Assembly: GCA_944385095.1 (NCBI GenBank)
Contig: CALWVS010000005.1
Location: forward strand, 38,120-102,119
DNA length: 64,000 nt
Reading direction: 5' to 3'
Source of the DNA: an uncultured Oscillospiraceae bacterium
GTDB lineage: Bacteria > Bacillota > Clostridia > Oscillospirales > Oscillospiraceae
Below, piece after piece: positions 26,758 through 38,338 of this stretch. Position numbers and translations under genes: made by a program. Each line of letters begins with the position of its first letter. Position 1 is the first letter of the stretch. The notes beneath the pieces were generated by a model. That model did not search any database. It was not told the DNA's origin and was given only the letters and a program-made list of their open reading frames with translations.

Positions 26758-27444
26758 TTAGGGAAAGAGAAGCTGGGCAGTTTCCTTTTCCAGTCCCTCA
26801 CGCTTCAAGCGGATTAAAGTTTCAAAGGAACAGTTGGTTTCCACAGGACCATCTACCAGAATGAAGCCGCCCTGAATGGGACGTGTTTCTTCAGAGAGGG
26901 ACAAAAGCCCTGTTCCTGTAATTTGAGCAGCGGTGCTGTTGACAACTTTACCCAAAAAGGAGCCTACCTTTGAGTTGGACAACGCCTCGGGCAGTTCAGG
27001 CACAACATTTTTTACAAGTGCTTCATTGGCAGCCACAACAACCTGTTTTCCAATGCGGTTGCGGTCACGCTGGGAGAAGATAACCTGCTCACGACCGGTG
27101 GAAACAGCCTTTAAAATCAAGGCTGTCAGCAGTTTGATGTAGTCCTCATCTGGTAAGTTGCAGAGTTTTTCCAGTGTTTTTTCAAACGCCTCAGAGACTA
27201 CTTCCTGTTTTGCAGCCAATTCCAGTTTTCTGCGCTCCATCTGAGCGGCAGATTTGAGACGTTCCAGACGCTCATCGGCAGCTTTACGACCACGGGCGAG
27301 AATCTCGTCCCGCTCCTTTTCAGCCTGAAGTTGTGCCTGTGTCTCAATGGTTTTGACCTGCTCATCCGTCTGCTGACGCAGTTGTTGCAGTTCCGCAGCA
27401 GCATCAGACTGGATGCGCGCTGTGATTTTTTCAATTCCGTCCAT
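26758..27444 (-). CDS. ntpE: V-type ATPase subunit E
   Basis: A 228-residue peripheral-stalk subunit. A long charged N-terminal coiled coil (about 1-95, with ERDEILARGRKAADERLERLK) is followed by a globular end that binds the A3B3 head (GGFILVDGPVETNCSFETLI is the conserved C-terminal signature). It pairs with the G-type subunit encoded first in the operon. Confidence 0.92.
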   Translation of the reverse strand: MDGIEKITARIQSDAAAELQQLRQQTDEQVKTIETQAQLQAEKERDEILARGRKAADERLERLKSAAQMERRKLELAAKQEVVSEAFEKTLEKLCNLPDEDYIKLLTALILKAVSTGREQVIFSQRDRNRIGKQVVVAANEALVKNVVPELPEALSNSKVGSFLGKVVNSTAAQITGTGLLSLSEETRPIQGGFILVDGPVETNCSFETLIRLKREGLEKETAQLLFP

Positions 27445-27462
27445 CGCCTTGGCCTCGCTCTC

Positions 27463-29967
<2,505 letters not shown>

Positions 29968-29968
<1 letters not shown>

Positions 29969-30282
29969 CAGATACTCACAACCTTTTCCATCAGAAAATC
30001 GACAGCCTGCTCCAGTTTTTCCCGTGCAGCCTGCTTCATCCCTTCACACTCCTGTTGTGCACTGGTCAGAACCTCCTGTGTGCAAGATGCAGCTTGCTGT
30101 TCTGCATCTGTCATCATCTGTCTGACCTGCTGCTCAGCCTCCTGTCGAGAGGCATCCAATCGCTGACGGGCAGATCGCTGTGCATCTAAAATGCGCTGTT
30201 TTTGTTCGGCAATCGCTGCTTCTTTTTGCTTTTTCACTGCAAGTTCCAGCTCTGCCACAGTTTGAATTGCTTGTGTTGCCAT
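29968..30282 (-). CDS. ntpF: V-type ATPase subunit G/H (peripheral stalk)
   Basis: A 104-residue, almost wholly coiled-coil protein rich in Ala, Gln, Glu and Arg (KQKEAAIAEQKQRILDAQRS). Position as first gene of the operon and length match NtpF/subunit G of V/A-ATPases, which pairs with subunit E in the peripheral stalk. The ATG at 30282 is preceded by GGGTGGTGA; the longer open frame upstream is AT-rich leader. Low sequence conservation is normal for this subunit; context makes the call. Confidence 0.85.
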
Positions 30283-30582
30283 GTTGTTCACCACCCTAAT
30301 ATACAAAATAAATGAGTAGTTGCAAGATTTGCACTGTCTGACTTTTATTCTATGCCAATTACACAAAAAAAGCAAGAACATTTTTACTGTTGCATTTTTT
30401 CATTTGCATAAAAGGTTTGAAATCTTTGCCAAATATCAATCATAAATTACAGATTTTATTGCAATTATGATTTGATTTTATATATCCTATACTTTTTATT
30501 AGGAAAATATACAGTTTCTCAAAAAATACACTTCATTTTTATTTTAGATTTTAGCATGTTTATAAAAACGCTGATTATGAAT
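30283..30582. other. AT-rich leader and promoter region of the V-ATPase operon
   Basis: About 300 bases without a gene. A weak minus-strand promoter can be drawn, TTGCTT then a 17-base spacer then TAGAAT, around 30345-30375. An imperfect AT-rich inverted repeat lies at 30435-30476 (ATCAATCATAAATT / AATTATGATTTGAT). I see no riboswitch. Confidence 0.35.
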
Positions 30583-30623
30583 AAAAATTCCCATGTTTTG
30601 CAATAAAAACATGGGAATTTTTT
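30583..30623 (-). terminator. Terminator of the putative glycosidase gene
   Basis: AAATTCCCATGTTTT / AAAACATGGGAATTT stem with A/T runs either side, ten bases after the stop of the minus-strand gene. Confidence 0.8.
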
Positions 30624-30633
30624 TGTGGTACAG

Positions 30634-31725
30634 TTAGGATAGAGAGAGAATTTGATCATAGGAGAGAGAGTCAGAAAACGAAGTACAATCTGCTATGAGG
30701 GTTGGTGGAGTATCAAGTCCCTGTGAAGTAAGGAAGGTGTTGACAAGTTGCAGTTCTTCTTCTGGCACCAAAAGACGGGAAATTGTTCCAGACAATGCAG
30801 ATGCAGTTAAGCCAGTTTCTGTTGCTCCAACTTGCAAAATTTCATAATTTGTACGGATAGAGAGTTTGGTTTCATAGGGCTGTAAGGCTTGGGCAGCCTT
30901 GTCCAAAAACTGGCTCATCAAAACAGTAATATCCTCTGATGGGTAACGTACATTTCCCAGGGACCCATCCTGCTGAGAAGGGAATCCACAGTGTTCCAGA
31001 AGAATTTCATCAAAGCCCAACTGAGCAAGTTCCACCATCAGTGAGATATAGTAGTCCTGTACCTCCTCACTTGCTGGAGTTGCCCAGTGATAGTCGCCGC
31101 TATCCATCCAGCGGTAGCCACTGACGGTATATAGGGTATGATCCATTTTTCTGCCCACAACATCATCCCGAAAACAGGGGAACTGTGCAATAGTGTAAAG
31201 TTCACCTTGATTCCACTGTTTGATTGTGTCAGTAGATGGATTTGCCGCTCCATTTTGAAAAGGTTCTCCAAAAATCTGATTGGTGGTCCAGTGAAGGGTG
31301 CCATCATCATCTTTCATAGGCACAACCACACCATTGGCACCAGCCTGCTGGGCAAGTTGAGTAGCAGAACCATCTAAAATATGGTCAACAGGGACAGAGA
31401 TGGCTTTTAGCAGTGTAGTTTCTGTTGTTTCTTCGGGTTCCTCCTCGGACTCTGTTGCAGAAGAAGTTCCTTTATCAGAAGTGGGCTGGCTGGGAGAGGA
31501 GGAATCAGATTGTGAAGTGGACGGTTCCTGGACAGAAGTGTTACCAGAGGAATCTGTGCGGGAGGGGGCAGAAAAGGAGAAATTAGAAAAGAAATCTGGA
31601 GCAAAATAGAGAATAGACAGACCAACCGCCACTAAAACAGCCAGAATAAAGGTAATTCTTTTCAGCCAGTCTGTCAAACTGGCTCGTCCACGGTAGGAAC
31701 GATAGTCAAATTTAAAACGGTTCAC
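30634..31725 (-). CDS. Membrane-anchored putative glycoside hydrolase (DUF4015-like)
   Basis: A 363-residue protein with a basic N-terminus, one transmembrane helix (about 25-48), a Ser/Thr/Glu-rich spacer (50-105) and an extracellular alpha/beta-barrel-like domain. The segment GFDEILLEHCGFP resembles the strand FDEIQFDYIRFP of the DUF4015 putative glycosidase family, and the opening VDHILDGSATQLAQQAGANGVVVPMKDDDG fits its first strands. The enzymatic activity is unknown. The start is GTG with GGAGG seven bases upstream. It stands alone between the SDR gene and the V-ATPase operon. Confidence 0.72.
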   Translation of the reverse strand: MNRFKFDYRSYRGRASLTDWLKRITFILAVLVAVGLSILYFAPDFFSNFSFSAPSRTDSSGNTSVQEPSTSQSDSSSPSQPTSDKGTSSATESEEEPEETTETTLLKAISVPVDHILDGSATQLAQQAGANGVVVPMKDDDGTLHWTTNQIFGEPFQNGAANPSTDTIKQWNQGELYTIAQFPCFRDDVVGRKMDHTLYTVSGYRWMDSGDYHWATPASEEVQDYYISLMVELAQLGFDEILLEHCGFPSQQDGSLGNVRYPSEDITVLMSQFLDKAAQALQPYETKLSIRTNYEILQVGATETGLTASALSGTISRLLVPEEELQLVNTFLTSQGLDTPPTLIADCTSFSDSLSYDQILSLS

Positions 31726-31815
31726 AGTGGTACCTCCGTTTCTCAGGTCAAAATCTATAGAGTACGCCCCATTATATCAAGTTTCAGAGGGGCTTGCAAC
31801 CGAACATTTGGAACA

Positions 31816-32559
31816 TTAGATAAAAATTCCCCCATTGATTTGTAAGGTCTGTCCGGTAATAAAACTGGATGCATCACTGGCGAGGAAGTAAATTCCTTCT
31901 GCCACTTCCTCTGGCTGTCCGATGCGACATAGAGGGGTTTCGTCAGAGAGAGCAAGCAGGTCCTCAGCGGTTAAGTGGGCATTCATATCTGTAGCAATCA
32001 CACCAGGGGCCACACAGTTTACACGGATATGGGAGGGACCAAGTTCTTTTGCCATTGCCTGTGTCAAACCAATGACGCCTGCTTTGGAAGCGGAGTAGGC
32101 AGCTTCACAGGAACCACCAGATACCCCCCACATGGAGGAGACAGTCACAATGCTACCCTTCTGTTGTTTGACAAAGTGTGGAACAGCGGCACGCAGCAGA
32201 TAGAACAACCCACTCAAATTTGTGGAAAGAAGCTGGTTCCACTGTGTACTCTGGACATCAGTTAACAACATCTGTGGGAGAGCAATTCCAGCATTGCATA
32301 CAAGGGAAGAAATCGGACCAAGAGTTTGTTGGGTCTGTTGAATGAGAACAGATGCTTGCGGTTCGTCGCTCAAGTCTGCCTGAATGGCTTGTGCCTGAAC
32401 ACCCATAGAAAGCAGGTCAGAAACCAAAAGTTCTGCTTGTTTATGAGAAGTACAGTAGTTAATGGTTACATCCCAGCCACATTGGGCAAATTTTCTTGCA
32501 GTGGCAGCACCAATTCCCCGACTTCCTCCTGTAATCAGTACGTGTTTTCTTTCTTGCAT
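31816..32559 (-). CDS. Short-chain dehydrogenase/reductase (FabG-like)
   Basis: A 247-residue classical SDR. The NADP-binding GGSRGIG is at residues 11-17, NAG at 89-91, and the catalytic set Ser142 (region VTVSSMWG), Tyr155 and Lys159 (YSASK). The C-terminus ITGQTLQINGG is typical of FabG. It could be a 3-oxoacyl-ACP reductase, but it lies outside any fatty-acid cluster, so another ketone substrate is possible. GGGAGG precedes the ATG. Confidence 0.88.
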   Translation of the reverse strand: MQERKHVLITGGSRGIGAATARKFAQCGWDVTINYCTSHKQAELLVSDLLSMGVQAQAIQADLSDEPQASVLIQQTQQTLGPISSLVCNAGIALPQMLLTDVQSTQWNQLLSTNLSGLFYLLRAAVPHFVKQQKGSIVTVSSMWGVSGGSCEAAYSASKAGVIGLTQAMAKELGPSHIRVNCVAPGVIATDMNAHLTAEDLLALSDETPLCRIGQPEEVAEGIYFLASDASSFITGQTLQINGGIFI

Positions 32560-32714
32560 AAAAACCTCCCACAGAAGTTAAGAAAGTGTTTGGATTTGTA
32601 AAGTTCATAAATTTAGGTTGCTTTTTTTGGGGAATAATCTATAATAAGGTCTGAAATTTCTTGTATACGCATAAAATGGAAACGAACAACGCTTGCATAA
32701 ATTGAGGTAATATT

Positions 32715-33626
32715 ATGGGGAAAATGCTATTTTTGTATAATCCTACTTCGGGAAAAGGGGGAAGTGCCAGCCATCTCTCCACAGTTGTAGATACAATGAC
32801 AAAAGCGGGGTGGCAGGTCACGGTACATCCCACCCAGTCAAAAGGGGATGCCAGTCAAGTAGTAGAGGAGATTGGAGAACAGTTCGACCGCATTGTCTGT
32901 AGTGGTGGAGATGGAACCCTGAGTGAAACTGCCGCAGGATTGCTACGGCTTGACAATCCACCTACCCTTGCCTATATACCAGCAGGCTCCACCAACGACT
33001 GTGCAGCAACATTACGGATTCCCAATTCCTATCAAAAAGCTGCTCAGTTGGCAGCAAGTGATACAGAGCCAATGCAATGGGATATTGGTACCCTCAACCA
33101 TAGTCCCTTTGTCTATGTGGCTGCTTTTGGTGCTTTTACAGAAGTGGCATACGATACACCACAGGATTTAAAGAATACCTTTGGGCATTTGGCCTATGTG
33201 ATGGCAGGGATTGCCTCCATTCCATCCATTGCGCCCTACCATATTAAGGTGGAATATGATGGGCAAGTATTAGAGGACGATTTTTATTATGGAATGGTGT
33301 GTAATACCCATTCGATTGGTGGCATGAAATCCATCCCAACAGACTGGGTGAGGTTGGATGATGGGTTATTTGAGGTAGTTTTGGTGAAGAAACCAGTGAA
33401 TATTGGAGAGATAGGAGCCAGTTTACAGGCACTGATTCGGCAACAGCCCACCGAAAATGGAGGAGCCTTGATTTCGCTCCATGCCTCCAAGCTCACATTT
33501 ACCTGTGAAAAATCCATTCAATGGACTATAGACGGTGAATATGGGGGAAGCCACCAAATCACGGAGATTGAAAATCACAAACAGGCACTGTCCATCATCA
33601 CAGGTGTGGTAGATGCAACAGAATGA
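32715..33626 (+). CDS. Diacylglycerol-kinase-family lipid kinase
   Basis: A 303-residue member of the YegS/DgkB/BmrU group, soluble enzymes that phosphorylate membrane lipids such as diacylglycerol. The nucleotide-binding block SGGDGTLSE is at residues 63-71, preceded by YNPTSGKG at the N-terminus and followed by YIPAGSTNDCAATL. DgkB recycles diacylglycerol from lipoteichoic acid synthesis; whether this copy does so cannot be said. It is divergent from the SDR gene. Confidence 0.88.
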   Translation: MGKMLFLYNPTSGKGGSASHLSTVVDTMTKAGWQVTVHPTQSKGDASQVVEEIGEQFDRIVCSGGDGTLSETAAGLLRLDNPPTLAYIPAGSTNDCAATLRIPNSYQKAAQLAASDTEPMQWDIGTLNHSPFVYVAAFGAFTEVAYDTPQDLKNTFGHLAYVMAGIASIPSIAPYHIKVEYDGQVLEDDFYYGMVCNTHSIGGMKSIPTDWVRLDDGLFEVVLVKKPVNIGEIGASLQALIRQQPTENGGALISLHASKLTFTCEKSIQWTIDGEYGGSHQITEIENHKQALSIITGVVDATE

Positions 33627-33633
33627 TAATACA

Positions 33634-33669
33634 ACACAGCCCCCACCATACAATGGGGGCTGTTTTTTG
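33634..33669. terminator. Terminator between lipid kinase and pepF
   Basis: ACAGCCCCCA / TGGGGGCTGT stem, eight-base loop, then TTTTTTG. It lies between convergent genes. Confidence 0.8.
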
Positions 33670-33694
33670 TGTCATTCAACGGTGTTTTTCTCCA

Positions 33695-35494
33695 TTATGC
33701 CTCTAAATAAGTTTCCATCTCATCCAACAGGGTTCCAAACAGGTCAAGGGCAGATTGGATGGGTTGAGGAGAGGTCATATCCACACCGGCATGACGCAGC
33801 AGGTCAATGGGGTCCTGACTGCATCCACCAGACAGAAATTCCAGATATTGTTTCACCGCAGGTTCCCCTTCAGACAGAATTTTTCTGGACAGGGCAATGG
33901 CAGCAGAGTAACCAGTTGCATATTGGAATACATAATAATTGTAGTAGAAATGGGGAATGCGTGCCCATTCCAGTGCAATTTCTGGGTCAGATACCATATC
34001 ATCTCCAAAATAGGTCTTGTTGAGCTGGATATATTCCTGACTGAGCCGTTCCGCTGTGAGGGCTTCCCCTTCCATTGTCAACTGACCGATTTTTAATTCA
34101 AATTCTGCAAACATAGTTTGACGATACAGAGTGCCCTTGAACTGTTCCAGAAAATGATTCAAAAGCCAAGCCCGTTCTTTCGGGTCAGTGGTTTTGTTCA
34201 ACAGATATTCCATCAAAAGTGCTTCATTGCAGGTGGAAGCCACTTCTGCCACAAAAATTACATAGTCACGATAGACAGTGGGTTGGGTTTTGTTGGAGAG
34301 GTAGGAGTGAATGGCATGTCCCAGTTCATGTGCCAGTGTAAACATGCTGTCCAAATCGTCCTGATAATTGAGCAGGATATAGGGGTGTACCATTGCTCCT
34401 GACATATACCCGCCAGAGCGTTTTCCCACATTTTCATAGACGTCAATCCAGCGGTGTTCCAGTCCCTCCTGAATCATTTCTTGATAGTTTTTTCCTAGAG
34501 GGGCAACTGCTTCATAGACGGTTTTGGTTGCCTTTTCATAGGGAATGGTGGATTCTACACCTTGAATCATAGGGGCATATACGTCGTACATGTGGAGTTC
34601 ATCTACACCCAGCAATTTTTTCCGCAGCCGCACATAGCGGTGGAGTTTGTCCAGATTGTTGTGAACAGTGGAAATGAGGTTGTGATATACACTCTCTGGT
34701 ACATGGGTGTGGTCAAGAGAGGCGGCAAGTGGGGAGGAGTAGTGTCTGGCAGTGGAAAAGAATTGCAGCTGCTTGACCTGTGAGGACAGTGTGGCAGCCA
34801 GTGTATTTTTTACACTGCCATAGACCTGATATAGTTGCTCAAAGGCAGATTTTCTTAACACACGGTCGGGGCTGGAGAGCAACAGAGTATAGGAGCCATT
34901 GGAAAGGGGATGATGCTCCCCCTGTTCGTCTATGGCATCTGGGAAGGTTAAATCGGCATCGGTCAACTTGGAGAAAATATCGTCAGGAGCCTGAGACAGT
35001 TCACCAGCCGCAGCCAGCAGTTTTTCCTCCTGGTCAGATAAGGTATGTGCTCGACGGCGTAAAATCAGGTCAAAATACCGGCGGTAGAGCTGTAACTCTG
35101 GTGTGGTTTCAAAAAATTGTTCCAAAGTTTCTGAAGGAATCCGCAACACCTCTGGTACTTCAAAGGCGGTTGCCTGTAAAAAAGAGACATATTGGGAACT
35201 GATACGGCTTACCATGGCTTGGTAGGTGGAAATTCTGGTATCCTCATCACTTTTTCTCTGGGCATAGTCCATCAGCTTGCTGAGACGCTCGCCTGCTTCC
35301 TGTTCCAAGGTAACAAACTGATAGAGGGTCGTTCCACTTTGAGAAAGGGTTCCCTCATAGGTAGCAAGTTCTCTGATGTTTTCTGTTAAAGTCTGAAAAT
35401 CTGCCTCCCACTGGTCATCAGAGGGGTAGAGGTCAGCGGTATTCCATGTATACTGCTCTGGAATTTCCTCACGTTTTAAAATTGCTTTTGCCAT
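33695..35494 (-). CDS. pepF: Oligoendopeptidase F
   Basis: A 599-residue zinc metallopeptidase of family M3 that cleaves short peptides in the cytoplasm. The zinc motif HELGH is at 389-393, with the third ligand Glu417 in FVAEVASTCNEALL. The N-terminal helical region (WNTADLYPSDDQWEADF) is typical of M3B enzymes, and the length is normal (about 600). AGGAGG precedes the ATG. Confidence 0.93.
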   Translation of the reverse strand: MAKAILKREEIPEQYTWNTADLYPSDDQWEADFQTLTENIRELATYEGTLSQSGTTLYQFVTLEQEAGERLSKLMDYAQRKSDEDTRISTYQAMVSRISSQYVSFLQATAFEVPEVLRIPSETLEQFFETTPELQLYRRYFDLILRRRAHTLSDQEEKLLAAAGELSQAPDDIFSKLTDADLTFPDAIDEQGEHHPLSNGSYTLLLSSPDRVLRKSAFEQLYQVYGSVKNTLAATLSSQVKQLQFFSTARHYSSPLAASLDHTHVPESVYHNLISTVHNNLDKLHRYVRLRKKLLGVDELHMYDVYAPMIQGVESTIPYEKATKTVYEAVAPLGKNYQEMIQEGLEHRWIDVYENVGKRSGGYMSGAMVHPYILLNYQDDLDSMFTLAHELGHAIHSYLSNKTQPTVYRDYVIFVAEVASTCNEALLMEYLLNKTTDPKERAWLLNHFLEQFKGTLYRQTMFAEFELKIGQLTMEGEALTAERLSQEYIQLNKTYFGDDMVSDPEIALEWARIPHFYYNYYVFQYATGYSAAIALSRKILSEGEPAVKQYLEFLSGGCSQDPIDLLRHAGVDMTSPQPIQSALDLFGTLLDEMETYLEA

Positions 35495-35586
35495 TACAAA
35501 TACCTCCTATGGAATGGTCGTTTTGTCTGTATGGTATCATACAGCGGAACAACTTGCAAACGGAAAAGAGCATTGACAAAAAATTT

Positions 35587-35615
35587 TTGAAATAATAGAA
35601 AAAATGTGCTATTAT
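35587..35615 (+). promoter_or_regulatory. Promoter of the DUF4317 gene
   Basis: TTGAAA (35587-35592), 17-base spacer, TATTAT (35610-35615), about 48 bases before the ATG. Confidence 0.55.
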
Positions 35616-35663
35616 CATAGGGGCGGATGTTTCGACCCAAACCAAATATAAGGATGAAGCACC

Positions 35664-36791
35664 ATGAATGAAAAAGAAGTTTCTGAACTGCGCCGCAGAT
35701 TTCGACAGGACCGCACAGGGATTACCCATGTGCGAGGCTGCTATGTCAATGAGATGGGGGAAATTGTTTCCCAGTTCCAACAGTCCCTTGGGGTTATGTC
35801 ACAGGAGGAAAATGAGAAAATACTGGCTCTCTTAAAGCGCACCTTGTCTGGTACATTGGGAAAAAATTTACTGGACATTACCTTTGCCACCCAACAGGTG
35901 GTAGATGGAGCAGAACACAAACAGTTGATGGCTCTGCGCCAATCCAGATTGCGGGATGAGGAGGCGGTAGACACTTTTTTCCATCAGGTCATTGACAGTG
36001 TGGAACTGGATGGCAATTATCTCATTTTATTGATTCATGACAGTTATGATGTGCCCTATCACAGTAAAGATGGGGAGGAACTGGAAGATGGTGCACAGGA
36101 GGTCTACTCCTATATTTTGTGCAGTATTTGCCCAGTGAAACAGACCAAACCAGCACTGAGTTACTATGTGCAGGAAAACCAATTCCGCAGTCTGTCCCCT
36201 GATTGGATTGTCTCCCCACCGGAGTTGGGATTTCTCTTTCCTGCCTTTGATGACCGGGCAGCCAATTTATATGGTGCACTGTATTACACCAAAAATACCA
36301 AAGTGATGCAGGAAAATTTGATTGAAAAACTCTTTCATGTGACGCCACCCATGCCAGCCGCAGAGCAGAAAGAGCAATTTGACATTGCACTCAGTGAAGC
36401 GCTAGGTGAGGCATGTAGTTTTGAGGTGATTCAGGGAGTACAGGATCAGCTCTGTGGTATGATTGCAGAACATAAGGAGAGCAAGATAGAAGAACCACTG
36501 CTTGTAGATCGTGGAACCATGCGGCAGGTACTGGCAACCTGTGGCGTGGGAGAACAGGAACTTCAGGAGTTCGATGAGCAGTATACCCAAAGTTTTGGGG
36601 CAGATACACAGCTCAGCCCAACAAACTTGGTCAATACCAAACAAATGGAATTGAAATCTGATTACATCCAAATTAAAGTAGATGCAGAACGTACCGACCT
36701 GATTCAAACGAGAGTGATTGATGGAGTCAAATATGTGATGATTCGAGTGGAAGATGGTGTACTGGTTAATGGAGTGAACATTCAAATTTGA
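35664..36791 (+). CDS. DUF4317-family protein
   Basis: A 375-residue cytoplasmic protein that I recognise as DUF4317, a family of unknown function common in Clostridia. The opening MNEKEVSELRRRFRQDRTGI with THVRGCYVNEMGEI is characteristic. The middle part has mixed strands (NYLILLIHDSYDVPY) and the end an S1-like beta segment (DYIQIKVDAERTDLIQTRVI). No catalytic motif or membrane segment stands out. It has its own promoter and terminator, so it is a single-gene unit. Confidence 0.8.
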   Translation: MNEKEVSELRRRFRQDRTGITHVRGCYVNEMGEIVSQFQQSLGVMSQEENEKILALLKRTLSGTLGKNLLDITFATQQVVDGAEHKQLMALRQSRLRDEEAVDTFFHQVIDSVELDGNYLILLIHDSYDVPYHSKDGEELEDGAQEVYSYILCSICPVKQTKPALSYYVQENQFRSLSPDWIVSPPELGFLFPAFDDRAANLYGALYYTKNTKVMQENLIEKLFHVTPPMPAAEQKEQFDIALSEALGEACSFEVIQGVQDQLCGMIAEHKESKIEEPLLVDRGTMRQVLATCGVGEQELQEFDEQYTQSFGADTQLSPTNLVNTKQMELKSDYIQIKVDAERTDLIQTRVIDGVKYVMIRVEDGVLVNGVNIQI

Positions 36792-36796
36792 ATGAG

Positions 36797-36840
36797 AGAA
36801 AACAGCCTGTACCTTCATGGGGGATACAGGCTGTTTTCTT
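36797..36840. terminator. Bidirectional terminator after the DUF4317 gene
   Basis: Fifteen-base-pair stem AGAAAACAGCCTGTA / TACAGGCTGTTTTCT, loop of 13. It overlaps the stop codon of the convergent gene. Confidence 0.75.
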
Positions 36841-38149
36841 ATGGAATGGTAATCTCTTTGGGATGGGGATGATAGCCGGTGATGTGTTCCAGCATGTCCA
36901 GTACCATCTGTTCTGCATGGGGGGCACCAGTGGAGGTGTCAATACAGAGATGATAGTTGGGAGCCAGTCCCCAGACACGATTTGCATAGTAGTTATAGTA
37001 ACGGGCACGGCTGCGGTCGGTCATCAGGATGCTGTGCCGTGCTGCCTTTTCATCTACCTGTTCATATTTCATCACCCGTTTGATACGGGCTTCAATGGGG
37101 GCACAGAGAAACATTTTCAGGCATTTGGGATGGTCTTTTAAAATCACATCAGCACAGCGACCCACAATGACACAGTTTTCCTTGCTGGCAGCCTCTCGAA
37201 TGATTCTGCTTTCCGTTTGGAAAATGCTGTCCTCTGGAGCGGGGGTCTGTGAGGGGTTGGTATACATTTGGGCTACAAAGTCATAAAACAGCCCATTTTT
37301 CATTTTTTCTTCTTTGAGAGAGATGTACTCCTCAGAATATCCGCTGGGGCCGGCAGCCATCTGGATGATTTCTTCATCATAAAAGGCAAAAGAAAGTTTT
37401 TGTGCCAGATATTTGGCAAAATCATGCCCACCACTGCCATATTGTCGGTCCACTACGATACAGACAGGGGTGGATTCCAAATCAGAGAGGGAAGGGGTTT
37501 CTGGTTCTGGTTGTGCACCAAACAGCAGTTTGGGCAGGAAGGACAACTTGCGACCAATGAGACGGGCAATAAAGCCAACCAGAATGGCAGCAATGATGGT
37601 ACCCTCTCGTACCCCCAGCAAGGCACCAGAAAACAGGATGGACAGCAGGGCTGCAATGACAGTCATGGATACATCAAAACAGACTTTGGTGAGTCCAAAC
37701 TCTGTTTTCCAGCGGAACACCACCGCACGAACGAAGGATTCACCGGGTAGCATCACCACATCTGCCAGCATTTCCATATAGACACCAATACCCAAAATGA
37801 GACAGCCAACCAGCAAATAGAAAATCTGCAATGGATATTGTTGAGGATTGAGAAACCATAAAAGGGACATACAAATATCAATAAACCAGCCAAAGGCAAA
37901 AGAAACTGGAATTTGCAGTACATGCTCTGCTTTGAAATTTCTTCCCAAAATCAGCAGTTGCAGAAAAATGAGAAGCAGACTGAAAATAACAGTGAAATTA
38001 CCCAGAGAGAGTGGAAAATTCAGACTGAGCACATAGGGAATGGATGAAATGGGAGAAGTTCCAAGATTTGCTTTGGTAATCAGACTCACACCCAACGAGT
38101 TTACAAACAGTCCCAGTATAAAAATCAGATATCGCTTTGTTTTTTCCAC
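36839..38149 (-). CDS. YczE/YitT-like membrane protein fused to a cytidylate-kinase-like domain
   Basis: A 436-residue two-part protein. Residues 1-205 are a membrane domain with about five or six helices of the YczE/YyaS (DUF6198-like) type (LGVSLITKANLGTSPISSIP, GIGVYMEMLADVVMLPGES). After a linker, 228-430 is a Cytidylate_kin2-like P-loop domain: CIVVDRQYGSGGHDFAKYLA, FYDEEIIQMAA, CVIVGRCADVIL and the lid-like RIKRVMKYEQVDEKAA. The start is GTG at 38149; the nearest AGGAG is 12 bases upstream, so the start is less certain. The fusion suggests nucleotide-linked control of, or phosphorylation at, a membrane protein. It is divergent from a padR gene. Confidence 0.8.
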   Translation of the reverse strand: MEKTKRYLIFILGLFVNSLGVSLITKANLGTSPISSIPYVLSLNFPLSLGNFTVIFSLLLIFLQLLILGRNFKAEHVLQIPVSFAFGWFIDICMSLLWFLNPQQYPLQIFYLLVGCLILGIGVYMEMLADVVMLPGESFVRAVVFRWKTEFGLTKVCFDVSMTVIAALLSILFSGALLGVREGTIIAAILVGFIARLIGRKLSFLPKLLFGAQPEPETPSLSDLESTPVCIVVDRQYGSGGHDFAKYLAQKLSFAFYDEEIIQMAAGPSGYSEEYISLKEEKMKNGLFYDFVAQMYTNPSQTPAPEDSIFQTESRIIREAASKENCVIVGRCADVILKDHPKCLKMFLCAPIEARIKRVMKYEQVDEKAARHSILMTDRSRARYYNYYANRVWGLAPNYHLCIDTSTGAPHAEQMVLDMLEHITGYHPHPKEITIP

Positions 38150-38171
38150 GCCTCATTCAGGCTCCTTTCTG

Positions 38172-38265
38172 ACATGTAAATTGAATGGGCAAAAAGAGAA
38201 GCGACCATTTGCCGCCAACATATCTATCCTATCACAAAATAAAATACATGTCAAATGTTACATGT
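38172..38265. promoter_or_regulatory. ACATGT operator-like array upstream of padR
   Basis: The palindromic hexamer ACATGT occurs three times: 38172-38177, 38246-38251 and 38260-38265. The last two form TACATGT-n7-TACATGTA, an ATGT/ACAT arrangement like known PadR operators. The array sits between the divergent fusion gene and padR. Confidence 0.45.
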
Positions 38266-38338
38266 AAAAAGAAAACAGTGGAAAATCAGAAAGGGCTATG
38301 GTATACTTCCCCATAACAAAAGAAAGGGGTGCTGTCCA

